A DNA stretch of 64,000 bases from Gemmatimonadota bacterium (GTDB lineage: Bacteria > Gemmatimonadota > Gemmatimonadetes > Gemmatimonadales > GWC2-71-9): assembly GCA_003220935.1 (NCBI GenBank), contig QHTT01000096.1:1-64000 (forward strand). The letters are read 5' to 3'. Shown one piece after another: positions 23,083-32,372 of the stretch (the stretch's first letter is position 1; each line of letters starts with the position of its first letter). A model generated the notes under the pieces. It was not told the DNA's origin. It saw only the letters and a program-made list of their open reading frames with translations, and ran no database searches. The translations under genes and the position numbers were made by a program.

Positions 23083-24288
23083 ATGAAAACCCAGGGTTCC
23101 CATAGAGACGTGGTGTTCCTGTCCGGGGTCCGGACAGGGTTCGGTACGTTCGGCGGCTCGCTCAAAGACCTGTCGGCCACCGAGCTCGGCGTGGTCGCGG
23201 CGCAGCACGCCGTGGAGCGCTCGGGCGTCCCGGCGGGCGAACTGGGGCACACGGTCTTCGGCAACGCCCTGCAGACCTCGGCGGACGCGATCTACTGCGC
23301 CCGGCACGTCGGGCTCAAGGCGGGCCTCCCGATCGAAGTGCCTGCCGTGACCGTCAACCGGCTGTGCGGCTCGGGCTTCGAAGCCATCACCCAGGGGGCG
23401 CAGCTCATCCTCCTGGGCGAAGCGAACGCCGTGCTCGCGGGCGGCACGGAGTCGATGAGCCAGGCGCCCCACGTGGTGCGCGGGGCGCGCTGGGGACTGC
23501 GGCTCGGCCCCTCGGCCCCGCTCGAGGACCTGCTGTGGGAGGCGCTCAAGGACCCGCAGTGCGGCTGCTCCATGGCCGAAACAGCTGAGAACTTGGCCGA
23601 GCAGTACAAGCTCACCCGTAAGGAAGTGGACGAGGTGGCGCTGGCGTCACAGCAGCGCGCGAAGCAGGCGTGGGATGCCTGCGCCTTCCAGGACGAGGTG
23701 GTCCCGGTCCCCGTCAAGCAGAAGGGGCAGACCGTGGAGTACCGCAAAGACGAGCACATGCGGCCCGAGACCACGCTGCAAGTACTGATGGGCCTCAAGC
23801 CGTACTTCAAGAAGGACGGACTCGTCACCGCCGGAAATGCCTCCGGGATCGTGGACGGCGCGGCGGCCACCGTGATCGCGAGCGAGGAGTTCGCCAAGGC
23901 GCACGGCCTCAAGCCGATGGGGCGGCTGGTCGCGTGGGCAGTGGCGGGGGTCGAGCCCAGGTACATGGGCATCGGCCCAGCCCCGGCCGCTCGCAAGGCG
24001 CTGCAGCAAGCCGGGATGAAGCTCGAGCAGATGGATCTGATCGAGGTGAACGAAGCGTTCGCGCCCCAGTACCTCGCGGTCGAGAAAGAGCTGGGGCTCG
24101 ACCGCGCCAAGACTAACGTAGACGGCGGCGCGATTGCGATCGGCCACCCGCTCGCCGCCACCGGCGCGCGTATCACGATCCACCTGCTCCATGCGCTGCG
24201 GCGGCACAAGCAGCGCGTCGGACTGGGCTCCGCCTGCATCGGCGGCGGTCAGGGAGCAGCGGTGATCGTGGAAGCCTTCCCGGCCTGA
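23083..24288 (+). CDS. Acetyl-CoA acetyltransferase (thiolase)
   Basis: 401 residues. Active-site cysteine in NRLCGSGFEAI, histidine in GGAIAIGHPLAATGAR, second cysteine in GSACIGGGQGAAV, and the NEAFAPQ motif. It condenses or cleaves acetoacetyl-CoA/3-ketoacyl-CoA. It is the first of a run with slipin, a membrane protein and 3-hydroxyacyl-CoA dehydrogenase, so probably acts in short-chain acyl-CoA metabolism (beta-oxidation end or butyrate/PHB-type reactions). Confidence 0.93.
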   Translation: MKTQGSHRDVVFLSGVRTGFGTFGGSLKDLSATELGVVAAQHAVERSGVPAGELGHTVFGNALQTSADAIYCARHVGLKAGLPIEVPAVTVNRLCGSGFEAITQGAQLILLGEANAVLAGGTESMSQAPHVVRGARWGLRLGPSAPLEDLLWEALKDPQCGCSMAETAENLAEQYKLTRKEVDEVALASQQRAKQAWDACAFQDEVVPVPVKQKGQTVEYRKDEHMRPETTLQVLMGLKPYFKKDGLVTAGNASGIVDGAAATVIASEEFAKAHGLKPMGRLVAWAVAGVEPRYMGIGPAPAARKALQQAGMKLEQMDLIEVNEAFAPQYLAVEKELGLDRAKTNVDGGAIAIGHPLAATGARITIHLLHALRRHKQRVGLGSACIGGGQGAAVIVEAFPA

Positions 24289-24300
24289 GGAGGAGCTGCG

Positions 24301-25131
24301 ATGGACCTGATCGTGACGACCGTCCTCGGCCTCGTGGCGCTGTATCTCTTCGGGGGCCTCAAGGTGCTCCGGGAGTACGAGCGCGCCGTGTACTTCTTCC
24401 TCGGCCGCTCGTGGGGAGCAAAGGGGCCGGGACTGATCTACGTCCCGCCGTTGTTCGCGAAGACGCAGACGGTCAGCCTGCGCGTCGTGGCGATGGACAT
24501 CCCGCCCCAGGACGTGATCACGCGCGACAACATCTCCATCAAGGTGAACGCGGTCCTGTACATGCTGGTGCGCGATCCCGTGAAAGCGGTGATCGGGGTC
24601 GAGAACTACCTCTATGCCACCAGCCAGCTCGCCCAAACGACCCTGCGCTCGGTGCTGGGGGAGACCGAGCTCGACGAGCTGCTGATGAACCGCGAGAAGA
24701 TCAACAACATCCTGAAGAACATCATCGACAAGCGCACCGAGAACTGGGGCATCGAGGTCACGGCCGTGGAGGTGAAGGACGTGGACCTGCCGCCCGAGAT
24801 GAAGCGTGCGATGGCGCGGCAAGCCGAAGCGGAGCGCGAGCGGCGGGCGAAGGTCATCAACGCCGAGGGCGAGCTGCAGGCCTCGGAGAAGCTCGCCCAG
24901 GCCGCCCGGATCATCGGCTCGGAGCCCGCGGCGATCCAGCTGCGCTACCTGCAGACGGTGACCGAGATCTCCTCGGAGAACAACTCCACGACGTTCTTCC
25001 CGATCCCCATCGATCTGTTCAAGGGGTTCCTCGACTCGGTGGCGCGGCAGGCGACGGCCCCGGCGCTCCCACAGAGGGCTTCGGGCGAGACGCTGCCGGC
25101 TGCGCCGAAGACGAGCAAGGTCGAGGCGTAG
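24301..25131 (+). CDS. Slipin / stomatin-like SPFH-domain membrane protein
   Basis: 276 residues: one N-terminal hydrophobic hairpin ([21 protein letters not shown]), then a Band-7/SPFH domain ([56 protein letters not shown]) and a C-terminal coiled coil ([20 protein letters not shown]). The protein forms oligomers on the inner membrane and organises membrane domains. Slipins usually pair with an NfeD protease partner, which is not seen here. It starts 12 nt after the thiolase stop with GAGGAGCT as ribosome binding site. Confidence 0.9.
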   Translation: MDLIVTTVLGLVALYLFGGLKVLREYERAVYFFLGRSWGAKGPGLIYVPPLFAKTQTVSLRVVAMDIPPQDVITRDNISIKVNAVLYMLVRDPVKAVIGVENYLYATSQLAQTTLRSVLGETELDELLMNREKINNILKNIIDKRTENWGIEVTAVEVKDVDLPPEMKRAMARQAEAERERRAKVINAEGELQASEKLAQAARIIGSEPAAIQLRYLQTVTEISSENNSTTFFPIPIDLFKGFLDSVARQATAPALPQRASGETLPAAPKTSKVEA

Positions 25132-25133
25132 CG

Positions 25134-25976
25134 ATGCCGGGGGAGCTCGTCAGCCGCGAGGCGCTCGAGCGGATCATCCAGCGCGCGGCCGAGCTCCAGG
25201 CGGCAGAGCACGACATCGGCGAGGGGCTGACGAAGGACGAGCTGCTCGCCCTGGGCCAGGACGTCGGCATCCCCGAGCGCTACCTCCACCAGGCCCTGCT
25301 CGAAGAGCAGACCCGCGCCGTGGTGGAGCAGGGGCGGGGCGCGCTCGCCTGGCTGGCGGGACCAGCCCGCCTCTCCGCCGCGCGCGTCGCCCCGGGCGAG
25401 CGCGCGGCGATCCTGAAGGCCCTGGGCGCCTGGATGGAGGACGAGGAGCTGCTCCAGGTGAAGCGCCGCCACGCGGACCGCACCAGCTGGGAGCCGAAGG
25501 TGGGCGCGTTCGCGTCGATCCAGCGGGCATTGGGCACCAAGGGCAAGACCTACGCCCTGGCGCGCGCCGCGGAAGTGGCGGGCCAGGTGACCCAGCTCGA
25601 GCCCGGGTTCTGTCACGTGCAGCTCGTGGCGAACGTAGCCAACCTGCGCAAGGTGCGGCTCAGCGGTGCAGGCGCCCACGCCGCGCTGGCGGCCGCGGCG
25701 GTGGCGCTCGGCGCGACGGTGCCGATCGCCCTCATCTCCCCGATCCTGTTCGTCACCGGCGCGGTGCTCGGGAGCGCCGGGATCCTCGTGGCCCGGCGTC
25801 ACCGCCCCCAGAACGAGCGGATCCAGGTGGCGCTCGAGCAGGTGCTCGACCGGCTCGAGCGGGGCGAAATCCGACCCGAGCACGCGCTGCCCGGCCCGCG
25901 CCCCAGCCCGCTGGTGCGCATCGCGGAGGAGTTGCGAAAGGCCTTCGACACCCCCAGGGCACGCCCCCGGGGCTAG
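25134..25976 (+). CDS. Membrane protein of unknown function with N-terminal helical domain
   Basis: 280 residues; ATG at 25134, 2 nt after the slipin stop. The N-terminal region has repeated helices (EALERIIQRAAELQAAE, LTKDELLALGQDVGIPERYL) resembling a domain often placed before SHOCT-like or Usp-like membrane proteins. Two transmembrane helices lie at ~185-230 (AALAAAAVALGATVPIALIS and ILFVTGAVLGSAGILVA). The C-terminal tail is basic. Close linkage to slipin suggests it acts with it at the membrane. No catalytic residues recognised. Confidence 0.65.
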   Translation: MPGELVSREALERIIQRAAELQAAEHDIGEGLTKDELLALGQDVGIPERYLHQALLEEQTRAVVEQGRGALAWLAGPARLSAARVAPGERAAILKALGAWMEDEELLQVKRRHADRTSWEPKVGAFASIQRALGTKGKTYALARAAEVAGQVTQLEPGFCHVQLVANVANLRKVRLSGAGAHAALAAAAVALGATVPIALISPILFVTGAVLGSAGILVARRHRPQNERIQVALEQVLDRLERGEIRPEHALPGPRPSPLVRIAEELRKAFDTPRARPRG

Positions 25977-26002
25977 CCACCCCGAGCCACCACGGGAACA
26001 CA

Positions 26003-26890
26003 ATGACCGAGATCAAGCGGGTCGGCGTGCTGGGCTGCGGCCTGATGGGAAGCGGCATCGCGCAGGTCGCCGCGACCGCGGGCTACGACACGATCGTGCG
26101 CGACGTCTCCCAAGAGATCTGGGACCGCGCACGGGCAGGGATCGAGAAGTCGCTCACCAAGTTTGTGGAGAAGGGGAAGCTCGCGGCGGCCAATCGCGAC
26201 GCCGCGCTCAAGCGACTCACCTTCACCACGGCGACTGCTGACCTCCAGGGGTGCGACATCGTGGTCGAAGCTGTCACCGAGGACCTGGAGCTCAAGAACG
26301 CTCTGTGGAAGGAGCTCGACGGCCGCTCGGGCCCGATGACGATCTTCGCGTCCAACACCTCGAGCCTCACCATCGCGGCCATGGCGGCAGCCACGCGGCG
26401 GGGCGACCGCTTCGTCGGGCTCCATTTCTTCAACCCGGTGCCGCTGATGCCGCTCGTCGAGGTCGTGCGCACCGTGACGACGTCGGAGGAGACGTTTCGT
26501 CGCGCCTTCGCGTTCGCCCAGTCGCTTGGCAAGGAGCCGGTGGCGGCGCAGGACAACTCCGGCTTCATCGTGAACCTGCTGCTCGTCCCCTATCTGCTCG
26601 ATGCCATTCGCGCCGTAGAGCACGGTGTCGCGAGCGTGCCCGATATCGACAAAGCGATGCAGCTCGGCTGTGGCTACCCGATGGGCCCGCTCACGCTGCT
26701 CGACTTCGTGGGGCTCGACACGACCTACAAGATCGCCGAGATCATGTTCACCGAGTACCGCGAGCAGCGCTACGCGCCGCCCCCGCTCCTCAAGCGCATG
26801 GTCCTCGCCGGCCTGACCGGCCGCAAGAGCGGCAAGGGCTTCTACGACTACTCGGCCGACCCGCCCAAGGTCGTCGATCTAGGCATTTGA
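26003..26890 (+). CDS. 3-hydroxybutyryl/3-hydroxyacyl-CoA dehydrogenase
   Basis: 295 residues. The NAD-binding Rossmann loop GCGLMGSGIAQVAA is at the N-terminus. The catalytic histidine is in GLHFFNPVPLMPLVEVV, with NLLLVPYLLDAIR and GYPMGPLTLLDFVGLDT further on. It reversibly oxidises (S)-3-hydroxyacyl-CoA with NAD(P) and pairs functionally with the thiolase 2 kb upstream. Confidence 0.93.
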   Translation: MTEIKRVGVLGCGLMGSGIAQVAATAGYDTIVRDVSQEIWDRARAGIEKSLTKFVEKGKLAAANRDAALKRLTFTTATADLQGCDIVVEAVTEDLELKNALWKELDGRSGPMTIFASNTSSLTIAAMAAATRRGDRFVGLHFFNPVPLMPLVEVVRTVTTSEETFRRAFAFAQSLGKEPVAAQDNSGFIVNLLLVPYLLDAIRAVEHGVASVPDIDKAMQLGCGYPMGPLTLLDFVGLDTTYKIAEIMFTEYREQRYAPPPLLKRMVLAGLTGRKSGKGFYDYSADPPKVVDLGI

Positions 26891-26927
26891 CGCGTCGTCA
26901 CCACCACCCACCGACCGAAGGACTGGC

Positions 26928-27406
26928 ATGTTCGGCTACGACTGGCCGCGCTTTCACGCAGCGGTGAACGACCTCCCCGCCGCCTTGCTGTTCGTGACGG
27001 CGCTGTCGCGGGGCTCCAGGCCGAGGACGTCATCGAGCACGGCGAGGCGATCCATGACCTGATGGAAACGCACGAGACGCTCGCCCTCGTCACGATGGGC
27101 ATCTTCACCGTCGTGCTGGCGTGGAAACTGTTCCGCCGCGCGAAGCTGGGCGGCGCCGAAGAGGCGGTGCTGCGCCTGCTGAGCCTCGCAGGGCTGGTGG
27201 GGATCGTCTGGACGGCGCGGATCGGCGGCAAGCTCGTGTTCGACCACGCAGCGGGGATCCCGGCCGCGACGATGCAGGCCGAGATGCGGGACCGCGAGGC
27301 CGGACATCACCATCACCCCGGCGAGACGGAGGAGGATGAGCATGCCGACTCCCTTGCCGACTCCGCGCACCGGCATGCCCCCGGGACGCCGGCGCATAAA
27401 CACTAA
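26928..27406 (+). pseudogene. DUF2231-like membrane protein, disrupted by internal deletion and frameshift
   Basis: The ATG at 26928 starts MFGYDWPRFHAAVNDLPAALLF, the family N-terminus (HPxxVHxPxALL-like), but this frame stops at 27062. The remaining protein continues in another frame from about 27000 (AVAGLQAEDVIEHGEAIHDL, then METHETLALVTMG) to 27406. Between PAALLF and VAGLQ the family has about 45 residues including most of the first two membrane helices; only ~10 are present, so roughly 30-35 residues are missing. The second frame alone (27062-27406, 114 aa) has two membrane helices and a His/Glu-rich tail. It is probably intact in the living organism; see finding on shared lesions. Confidence 0.72.
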
Positions 27407-27972
27407 TGCGGAACGCGGAACGCGGAACGCGGAACAGCAGGGTCGGCGTCGTGGCGCCGGATCCTACACTGCTGTTCCGCGTTCCGACTTCCGCGTTCCG
27501 CGTTTGTCTTGTTCTCGCCGCCTGCACCCCCGTCACCACCCGACCGGACTTCCTACCGGACCCGCAAGCGCCCCGGGTCGTGCTCGACGCCCGCCCCGAG
27601 CGGGTGACGCCCGAGATCGCGGCACTCGTGGCGGCGGAGAGCCTGCGAGTCGAGCGGGCGGACGTGCGCGATGGGTACGTCGAAACCGCCTGGTACGACA
27701 CGCGATCCCACCGCTCGTTTCGGGGCGCCCGCGACGTCCCCGACCTCGCCGCGACGGTGAAGATCCGCTGCTGGGCGGATCCCTATGTGCCGGGGCAGAC
27801 GCGTCTCACCGTCGAAGCCGTCTATCGCCCTCGCTACGACCCGTCCCGCACGGAGCGGGATCTCGAAGTGATCGTGCCCAAAGACCATGCGGGGCGCGCG
27901 CTCGCCGACTCGCTCATGGCGGCGCTCAAGAAGCGCTTTGGGACACCCAGCTCCGCACCCACCGCTCCATGA
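27406..27972 (+). CDS. Lipoprotein of unknown function with repeat-derived N-terminus
   Basis: 188 residues from the ATG at 27406 (overlaps the previous stop), or 173 from a GTG at 27451. A lipobox-like FRVCLVLAAC gives Cys41 in the longer form. Both the first ten residues (RNAERGTRN) and the signal-peptide stretch LFRVPTSAFRVC are encoded by inverted GCGGAAC arrays, so the signal peptide has been built partly from repeat DNA. The mature part (EIAALVAAESLRVERAD, ATVKIRCWADPYVPGQTRLTVEAVY) resembles small periplasmic beta proteins of unknown role. The 3' end overlaps the convergent DUF116 gene by 47 nt. Confidence 0.65.
   Translation: MRNAERGTRNSRVGVVAPDPTLLFRVPTSAFRVCLVLAACTPVTTRPDFLPDPQAPRVVLDARPERVTPEIAALVAAESLRVERADVRDGYVETAWYDTRSHRSFRGARDVPDLAATVKIRCWADPYVPGQTRLTVEAVYRPRYDPSRTERDLEVIVPKDHAGRALADSLMAALKKRFGTPSSAPTAP
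27407..27504. repeat. Paired inverted 7-nt arrays (GCGGAAC) forming a ~34-bp stem
   Basis: Left arm 27407-27440: four units ending in CAGCAG. Right arm 27469-27504: CTGCTG followed by four TTCCGCG-type units. About 30 of 34 positions pair, with a ~28-nt loop. The element covers the 5' end of the lipoprotein gene and is closely related to the element at 39196-39298. Confidence 0.85.
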
Positions 27973-28750
27973 CGTCGAGATCCACCATCGCATCCCGGCA
28001 GGGCCCGTTGGGAAGCCGCATCGTGAGCCCGAGCACCGGGAGCTTCCCCGCCACGTCCCGCAGGCCGGTCGTCATGTCGCGTTCGCACGCCACAGCCACC
28101 ACGGCCCGGGGGCGCCGCTCGCGGATCACGCGCCGCGCGAGCTGCCCGCGGGTCGCCACGAACACGGGCACCTCGTACCGCCCGGCGATCGCGAGCACGC
28201 CGTCCAGCGCCTGCTTCGAGAGACAGCGCGGGATCAACACCAGTAGCTCGCCCTTCCCCACCATGCGCCGACGACGCTCGGCGAGGGCGTTGTAGACGTC
28301 GATCGCGGCGTGCTCCGCCCAGTCGCGCGACCCGAACCCGCGCGCGACGTACGAAGTGAAGCTCATCAGGTGCAGATACGGCCCTCGCTCGAGCAGCCGC
28401 CCCGGCAGCAGGAGCACACCCCCATAGAAGGAAAGCAGCAGCAGCGCGAACCACAGCGTACTGGCGCCCGACACGACCGCCAGCGCCCCCCACAGCAGGG
28501 CAGGCAACGACGGGAGCAGCGCCTCGAGCCGCGGGGCCAGCAAGAACAGCAGCAGCGCCGCCGCACCGAGCCCGACGACCAGTGTGAGGGCGCCGAACTG
28601 GAAGAACAGTCCCGGAGGCGCAGAGAAGTCGCCGTTGCCGGCGAGGGGCTTGCCATCCCATTCGTCCCATTCGTGACCCAGGCGGCGGTCGGTCTCGATG
28701 TGGATGAGCTGGGCGCGCGGCGCGTCTGCGGGCATTTGAGGCTCAAGCAT
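27926..28750 (-). CDS. DUF116-family membrane protein
   Basis: 274 residues from the ATG at 28750 (an in-frame ATG near 28789 is possible). Two or three hydrophobic helices (FGALTLVVGLGAAALLLFLL, LLWGALAVVSGASTLWFALL, SFYGGVLLLPGRLL) precede a soluble domain with the DUF116 hallmarks LLVLIPRCLS, VAVACERDMTTGL and PVLGLTMRLPNGPCRD. The multi-cysteine cluster that many DUF116 proteins carry between these motifs is absent. Function unknown; some relatives sit in cofactor and lipoate-related loci. Divergent from the FAD oxidase gene. Confidence 0.75.
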   Translation of the reverse strand: MLEPQMPADAPRAQLIHIETDRRLGHEWDEWDGKPLAGNGDFSAPPGLFFQFGALTLVVGLGAAALLLFLLAPRLEALLPSLPALLWGALAVVSGASTLWFALLLLSFYGGVLLLPGRLLERGPYLHLMSFTSYVARGFGSRDWAEHAAIDVYNALAERRRRMVGKGELLVLIPRCLSKQALDGVLAIAGRYEVPVFVATRGQLARRVIRERRPRAVVAVACERDMTTGLRDVAGKLPVLGLTMRLPNGPCRDAMVDLDVMERWVRSWVSQSAS

Positions 28751-28801
28751 CACCCGCGGGTGTAGCCGTGTCAAGCTGAGAGCGCGCATGTACTTTCCAC
28801 C

Positions 28802-30424
28802 GTGCGCCCCGTGAGCCTTCCCACTCCCCCCTTCCCCGGCCTCAGCACCGACGCGCGCATCCGGGCCGCGTACGCCGAAGGTGCGGGGATCTACCGCATG
28901 GTGCCCGCAGGGGTGGCGCTGCCCCGCGGCGTGGAGGAGCTGCGGCGGTTGGTGCGCTGGGCGGCGGACACCCGCACACCGCTCGTGCCCCGTGGGTCGG
29001 GGAGCGGGATGCCGGGCGGAGGAGTCGGGCGCGGGGTGATCGTCGATCTGAGTCAGGGCTTCCACTGGGTCGCGCCGGATTGGCCGCATCGCACCGTGTG
29101 GGTTGGCGCTTCAGTCACCTGGGCGCAGGTCAGCGACGCCGCTCGCCCATTCGGCTTGCGGCTCGCCCCCGACCCATCGTCCGGCGCGTTTGCGACCTCC
29201 GGGGGCATGATCGCGACCAACGCCGCTGGCCCGCGCTCGGTGCGCTGCGCCAGCGTGCGGGCGTGGGTGGAGGCGGTCGAGATCGTCGAGGCCGACGGGA
29301 CGGCGCGCAGGGTTACCCGGGGAGAAGGAAGAGGTGAGAAGTTCGCTCTGGCGCCGGACCAGGTCCGGCTCGTCACCGCCCGATTCCCGAAGACACGCAA
29401 GAACTCGAGCGGCTACGCGCTCGACCGCTACGCCGAATCGGGGGACGAGCTGGATCTGCTGGTCGGCTCCGAGGGGACGCTGGCGATCGTCACAGCCGTG
29501 CTGTGGCGGCTCGAGCCGATTCCCGTGGACGTCGCCGGCGTGGCGCTCGGCTTCAGCAGCCTCGAGGCGCTCGCCCAGGCCGTGCCGTACCTCGTCGCTC
29601 TCAACCCGTCCGCAGTGGAGCTACTCGACCAAACGTTTCTCGCGCTGGTACGCGGGGACGGCACGGAGCTCCCCGCCGGCCTCGAGGGACTGCTCCTGGT
29701 CGAGTTCGAGCGAGACACGGCGGCCGCGGCGCGCGGCGTGGTCGGCGACGCGGTCCGGGGCCTCAAGGCGTCCACGGTCCACGTCGAGACAGCCGTGGAT
29801 CGGGGAGCCCTCGAGCAGCTCTGGTCCGTGCGGAAGCTCGCGAGCCCCGCGCTCGCCCGGCTCCCCCCTACGCGGCGCTCACTGCAAGTCGTCGAGGACG
29901 GCTGTGTGCCGATTGAACGGCTGGGAGAGTACATCGCCGGCATCCGCGCGGCGGCCGATGACCACGGCGTGCCCGTCGCCGTGTTCGGCCACGCCGGCGA
30001 CGGCCACGTACACGTGAACGCCCTGCCCGACACCACCGCGCCGCAGTGGCGCGAGCAGCTCGCCGGCCTGTTCGCCGCCGTGACCGAGCTGCTCGTTAGG
30101 CTCGGCGGAACGCCTTCGGGGGAGCACGGCGACGGCCGACTGCGTGCGGGGCTGCTGGAGCGGTTCTATGGACCCGAGGTGATGGCGCTGTTCCTAGAGG
30201 TGAAGCGGGCATACGATCCCCGCTCGATCCTCAATCCCGGTGTTATACTTCCCGCAGCCGACTGGGCGCCGCTCGCCGACTTGAAAGTCGGTCCGGACGC
30301 GGCCCCGATTCCCGATGACATCGCCGCACGCCTGCGCGAGATCGAACGGACCGCCGGCTGGGCCACGCCGAAGCTGGAGCTGGCGCGATCCTCGAGCCCC
30401 GAGTCCCAAGCCCCGAGCCCCTAG
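28802..30424 (+). CDS. FAD-binding oxidase, GlcD / D-lactate dehydrogenase type
   Basis: 540 residues, GTG start. PCMH-type FAD domain: PLVPRGSGSGMPGGGVGRG, PDPSSGAFATSGGMIATNAAG and KNSSGYALDRY. The C-terminal FAD-linked oxidase domain has FGHAGDGHVHVN, GEHGDGR and YDPRSILNPG. It oxidises a 2-hydroxy-acid (glycolate or D-lactate class). The last 11 residues (SSSPESQAPSP) are encoded by a 7-nt tandem array reaching to the stop codon, a repeat-derived extension. The ThyX gene follows after 4 nt. Confidence 0.9.
   Translation: MRPVSLPTPPFPGLSTDARIRAAYAEGAGIYRMVPAGVALPRGVEELRRLVRWAADTRTPLVPRGSGSGMPGGGVGRGVIVDLSQGFHWVAPDWPHRTVWVGASVTWAQVSDAARPFGLRLAPDPSSGAFATSGGMIATNAAGPRSVRCASVRAWVEAVEIVEADGTARRVTRGEGRGEKFALAPDQVRLVTARFPKTRKNSSGYALDRYAESGDELDLLVGSEGTLAIVTAVLWRLEPIPVDVAGVALGFSSLEALAQAVPYLVALNPSAVELLDQTFLALVRGDGTELPAGLEGLLLVEFERDTAAAARGVVGDAVRGLKASTVHVETAVDRGALEQLWSVRKLASPALARLPPTRRSLQVVEDGCVPIERLGEYIAGIRAAADDHGVPVAVFGHAGDGHVHVNALPDTTAPQWREQLAGLFAAVTELLVRLGGTPSGEHGDGRLRAGLLERFYGPEVMALFLEVKRAYDPRSILNPGVILPAADWAPLADLKVGPDAAPIPDDIAARLREIERTAGWATPKLELARSSSPESQAPSP
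30393..30420. repeat. 7-nt tandem array CGAGCCC at oxidase C-terminus
   Basis: Four units (CGAGCCC, CGAGTCC, CAAGCCC, CGAGCCC) end right at the FAD-oxidase stop codon, 9 nt before the thyX start. They are translated as a Ser/Pro tail. No inverted partner was seen. Confidence 0.65.
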
Positions 30425-30428
30425 CCTC

Positions 30429-31181
30429 ATGGAAATCTTCCGCGCTCCGCGCGTCACGCTGATCGCCCGTCCCGAGTTCATCGAGCCCGAACACCTGCAC
30501 GTGCAGTGGCGGGGCGACTCGTCGCCAGGCGAGCGGCTCGCCGAGTTCGCGGGCCGGATCTGCTACATGAGCCAGCACAACCCCGCGAACCGCAGCACGG
30601 CCGAGTACCTCGAGAACATCAAGAAGCAGGGGCACGGCTCGGTGCTCGAGCACGCGGTGTACGTCCTCCTGATCGAGGGGATCTCTCGCTCGTGCTCGCA
30701 CGAGCTGGTGCGGCACCGGGCGGGCTTCGGCTACTCGCAGCTGTCGCAGCGCTACGTCGACGAATCCCACGCGGCGTTCGTAATGCCGCCGGCGATCCTC
30801 GGCGATCCGACGCTCGAGACCGAATGGGAGCAGGAGGTCGCGCACGCGCAGGCGGCGTACGTGCGCGCCGTAGCAGGGCTGATGGAGCGCTACGGCTGGG
30901 TCGCCGACAAGGTGCACCGGCGGAAAATGGCGCGGGAGGCCGCGCGCAGCGTCCTGCCCAACGCCACCGAGGTGAAGATCGTCGTGTCGGGCAACGCGCG
31001 CGCCTGGCGCACGATGCTCGAGCTCCGCTGCGGCGAGGGCGCGGAGCTCGAGATTCGCCGCATGGCGATCGCGTGTCTGCGCGCGCTCGCGCGAGAAGCG
31101 CCCGCGCTGTTCTCCGATTTCGAGATCTATGTCGCGGACGACAAACAGGAGGCCGCGCGCGTCGCGTATCATAAAGTCTGA
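30429..31181 (+). CDS. thyX: FAD-dependent thymidylate synthase
   Basis: 250 residues from the ATG at 30429. The ThyX signature RHRAGFGYSQLSQRY matches RHRxxSxxxxSxRY closely, although the first serine is replaced by Gly. Other family blocks: GHGSVLEHAVYVLLIEGISR and LPNATEVKIVVSGNARAW. It methylates dUMP to dTMP using methylene-tetrahydrofolate and reduced FAD. A dCMP deaminase that could supply dUMP is at 16829-17332. Confidence 0.93.
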   Translation: MEIFRAPRVTLIARPEFIEPEHLHVQWRGDSSPGERLAEFAGRICYMSQHNPANRSTAEYLENIKKQGHGSVLEHAVYVLLIEGISRSCSHELVRHRAGFGYSQLSQRYVDESHAAFVMPPAILGDPTLETEWEQEVAHAQAAYVRAVAGLMERYGWVADKVHRRKMAREAARSVLPNATEVKIVVSGNARAWRTMLELRCGEGAELEIRRMAIACLRALAREAPALFSDFEIYVADDKQEAARVAYHKV

Positions 31182-31307
31182 CGTCTCGTTGACGTCACTT
31201 TCCCTATTGCGCATCGCGCTGACGTTTCGTATTCTCTACTCGACAACCCGTTTTGGATTCACGGACCGCACCAGCGGCCTTTTTTGTAGGAGGTCACCCG
31301 AGACCAC

Positions 31308-32372
31308 ATGCTCATCGGTCTCGCTTACAACCAAAAACCGGACACCGCGAACTCCGCCGCAGAGCCATCCAGTACCAACGACGCGTTCGCCGAGTGGGAC
31401 GATCCTTCCACCATTGCTGCGGTGGAGCAGGCTCTCGGTCTCTTCGGCAGCGTCATCCGGCTCGAAGCCGATCCGTTCTTCCCGCAGAAAGTCGCCCTGG
31501 CCCGTCCCGATCTGGTGTTCAACATGGCCGAGGGACTGCGTGGCCAGAGTCGTGAGGCGTTGGTGCCGGCGATCTGCGAGTACCTGAGCATTCCGTACAC
31601 GGGCTCGGACCCGCTCACGCTCGGGCTCTCGCTTCACAAGGCGCGCACCAAGGAGATTCTCGCCTACCGCGGCGTGCCCACCGCACCCTTCGCCTGCGTC
31701 GAGACGCCGCAGGAGCTGGAGCGCTTGCGGTTGCCGTTTCCAGTGTTCGTGAAGCCGGTCGCGGAGGGGTCTGGTAAAGGAGTGTTCAGCAACAACTTAT
31801 GCGACACGCCCGCGCGGCTGCGCGAGCGGACACTGGCTCTGCTGGCGCGCTACGCGGAGCCCGTGCTGGTGGAGACCTACCTCCCGGGCCCCGAGTTCAC
31901 CGTGGCAATCCTCGGCAACGGGCCGGCGGCGTATTGCCTGCCGGTGATCGGCTTCGACTTCACGGCGCTGCCCCCCGGCGCGCCGCCCGTCTACGGCTAC
32001 GAGGCCAAGTGGGTGTGGGACCAGCCCGAAGCCCCGCTCGCGATTTTCGAGTGCCCGGCGCCCGTGCCGGCGGGCCTCTACGCCGAGATCGAGCGCACCG
32101 CGCTGGATGCCTACCACGCCCTCGGCTGCCGCGACTGGTGCCGCGTCGACGTGCGCGTCGATCGGTTCGGGGTACCGAACATCCTCGAGCTCAATCCCCT
32201 CCCCGGGATCATCCCCGATCCCGCGATGAACTCCTGCTTCCCCAAGGCCGCACGGGCCGCCGGCTTCGGCTATGACGAGCTGATCCAGGAGGTCGTGCGC
32301 ATCGCATGGCGGCGGCTGGGGGGGCAGGACATCGTGCTCGACCGCGAGGTCACGGCAGCGGTGTCGGCGTGA
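31308..32372 (+). CDS. D-alanine--D-alanine-ligase-like ATP-grasp enzyme (first of two)
   Basis: 354 residues. ATP-grasp features: VKPVAEGSGKGVF (nucleotide lysine and flexible loop), LVETYLPGPEFTVAIL, CRVDVRVDRFG and the Mg-binding ELNPLPGIIPDPAMNS. The N-terminus has the ligase-type VFNMAEG and IPYTGSDPLT. It forms an amide between two amino-acid-like substrates via an acyl-phosphate. Its neighbours are a second ATP-grasp gene (GTGA overlap), a GNAT and a KamA-type enzyme, and no murein genes are near, so a role in a specialised peptide or osmolyte is more likely than peptidoglycan. Confidence 0.85.
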   Translation: MLIGLAYNQKPDTANSAAEPSSTNDAFAEWDDPSTIAAVEQALGLFGSVIRLEADPFFPQKVALARPDLVFNMAEGLRGQSREALVPAICEYLSIPYTGSDPLTLGLSLHKARTKEILAYRGVPTAPFACVETPQELERLRLPFPVFVKPVAEGSGKGVFSNNLCDTPARLRERTLALLARYAEPVLVETYLPGPEFTVAILGNGPAAYCLPVIGFDFTALPPGAPPVYGYEAKWVWDQPEAPLAIFECPAPVPAGLYAEIERTALDAYHALGCRDWCRVDVRVDRFGVPNILELNPLPGIIPDPAMNSCFPKAARAAGFGYDELIQEVVRIAWRRLGGQDIVLDREVTAAVSA

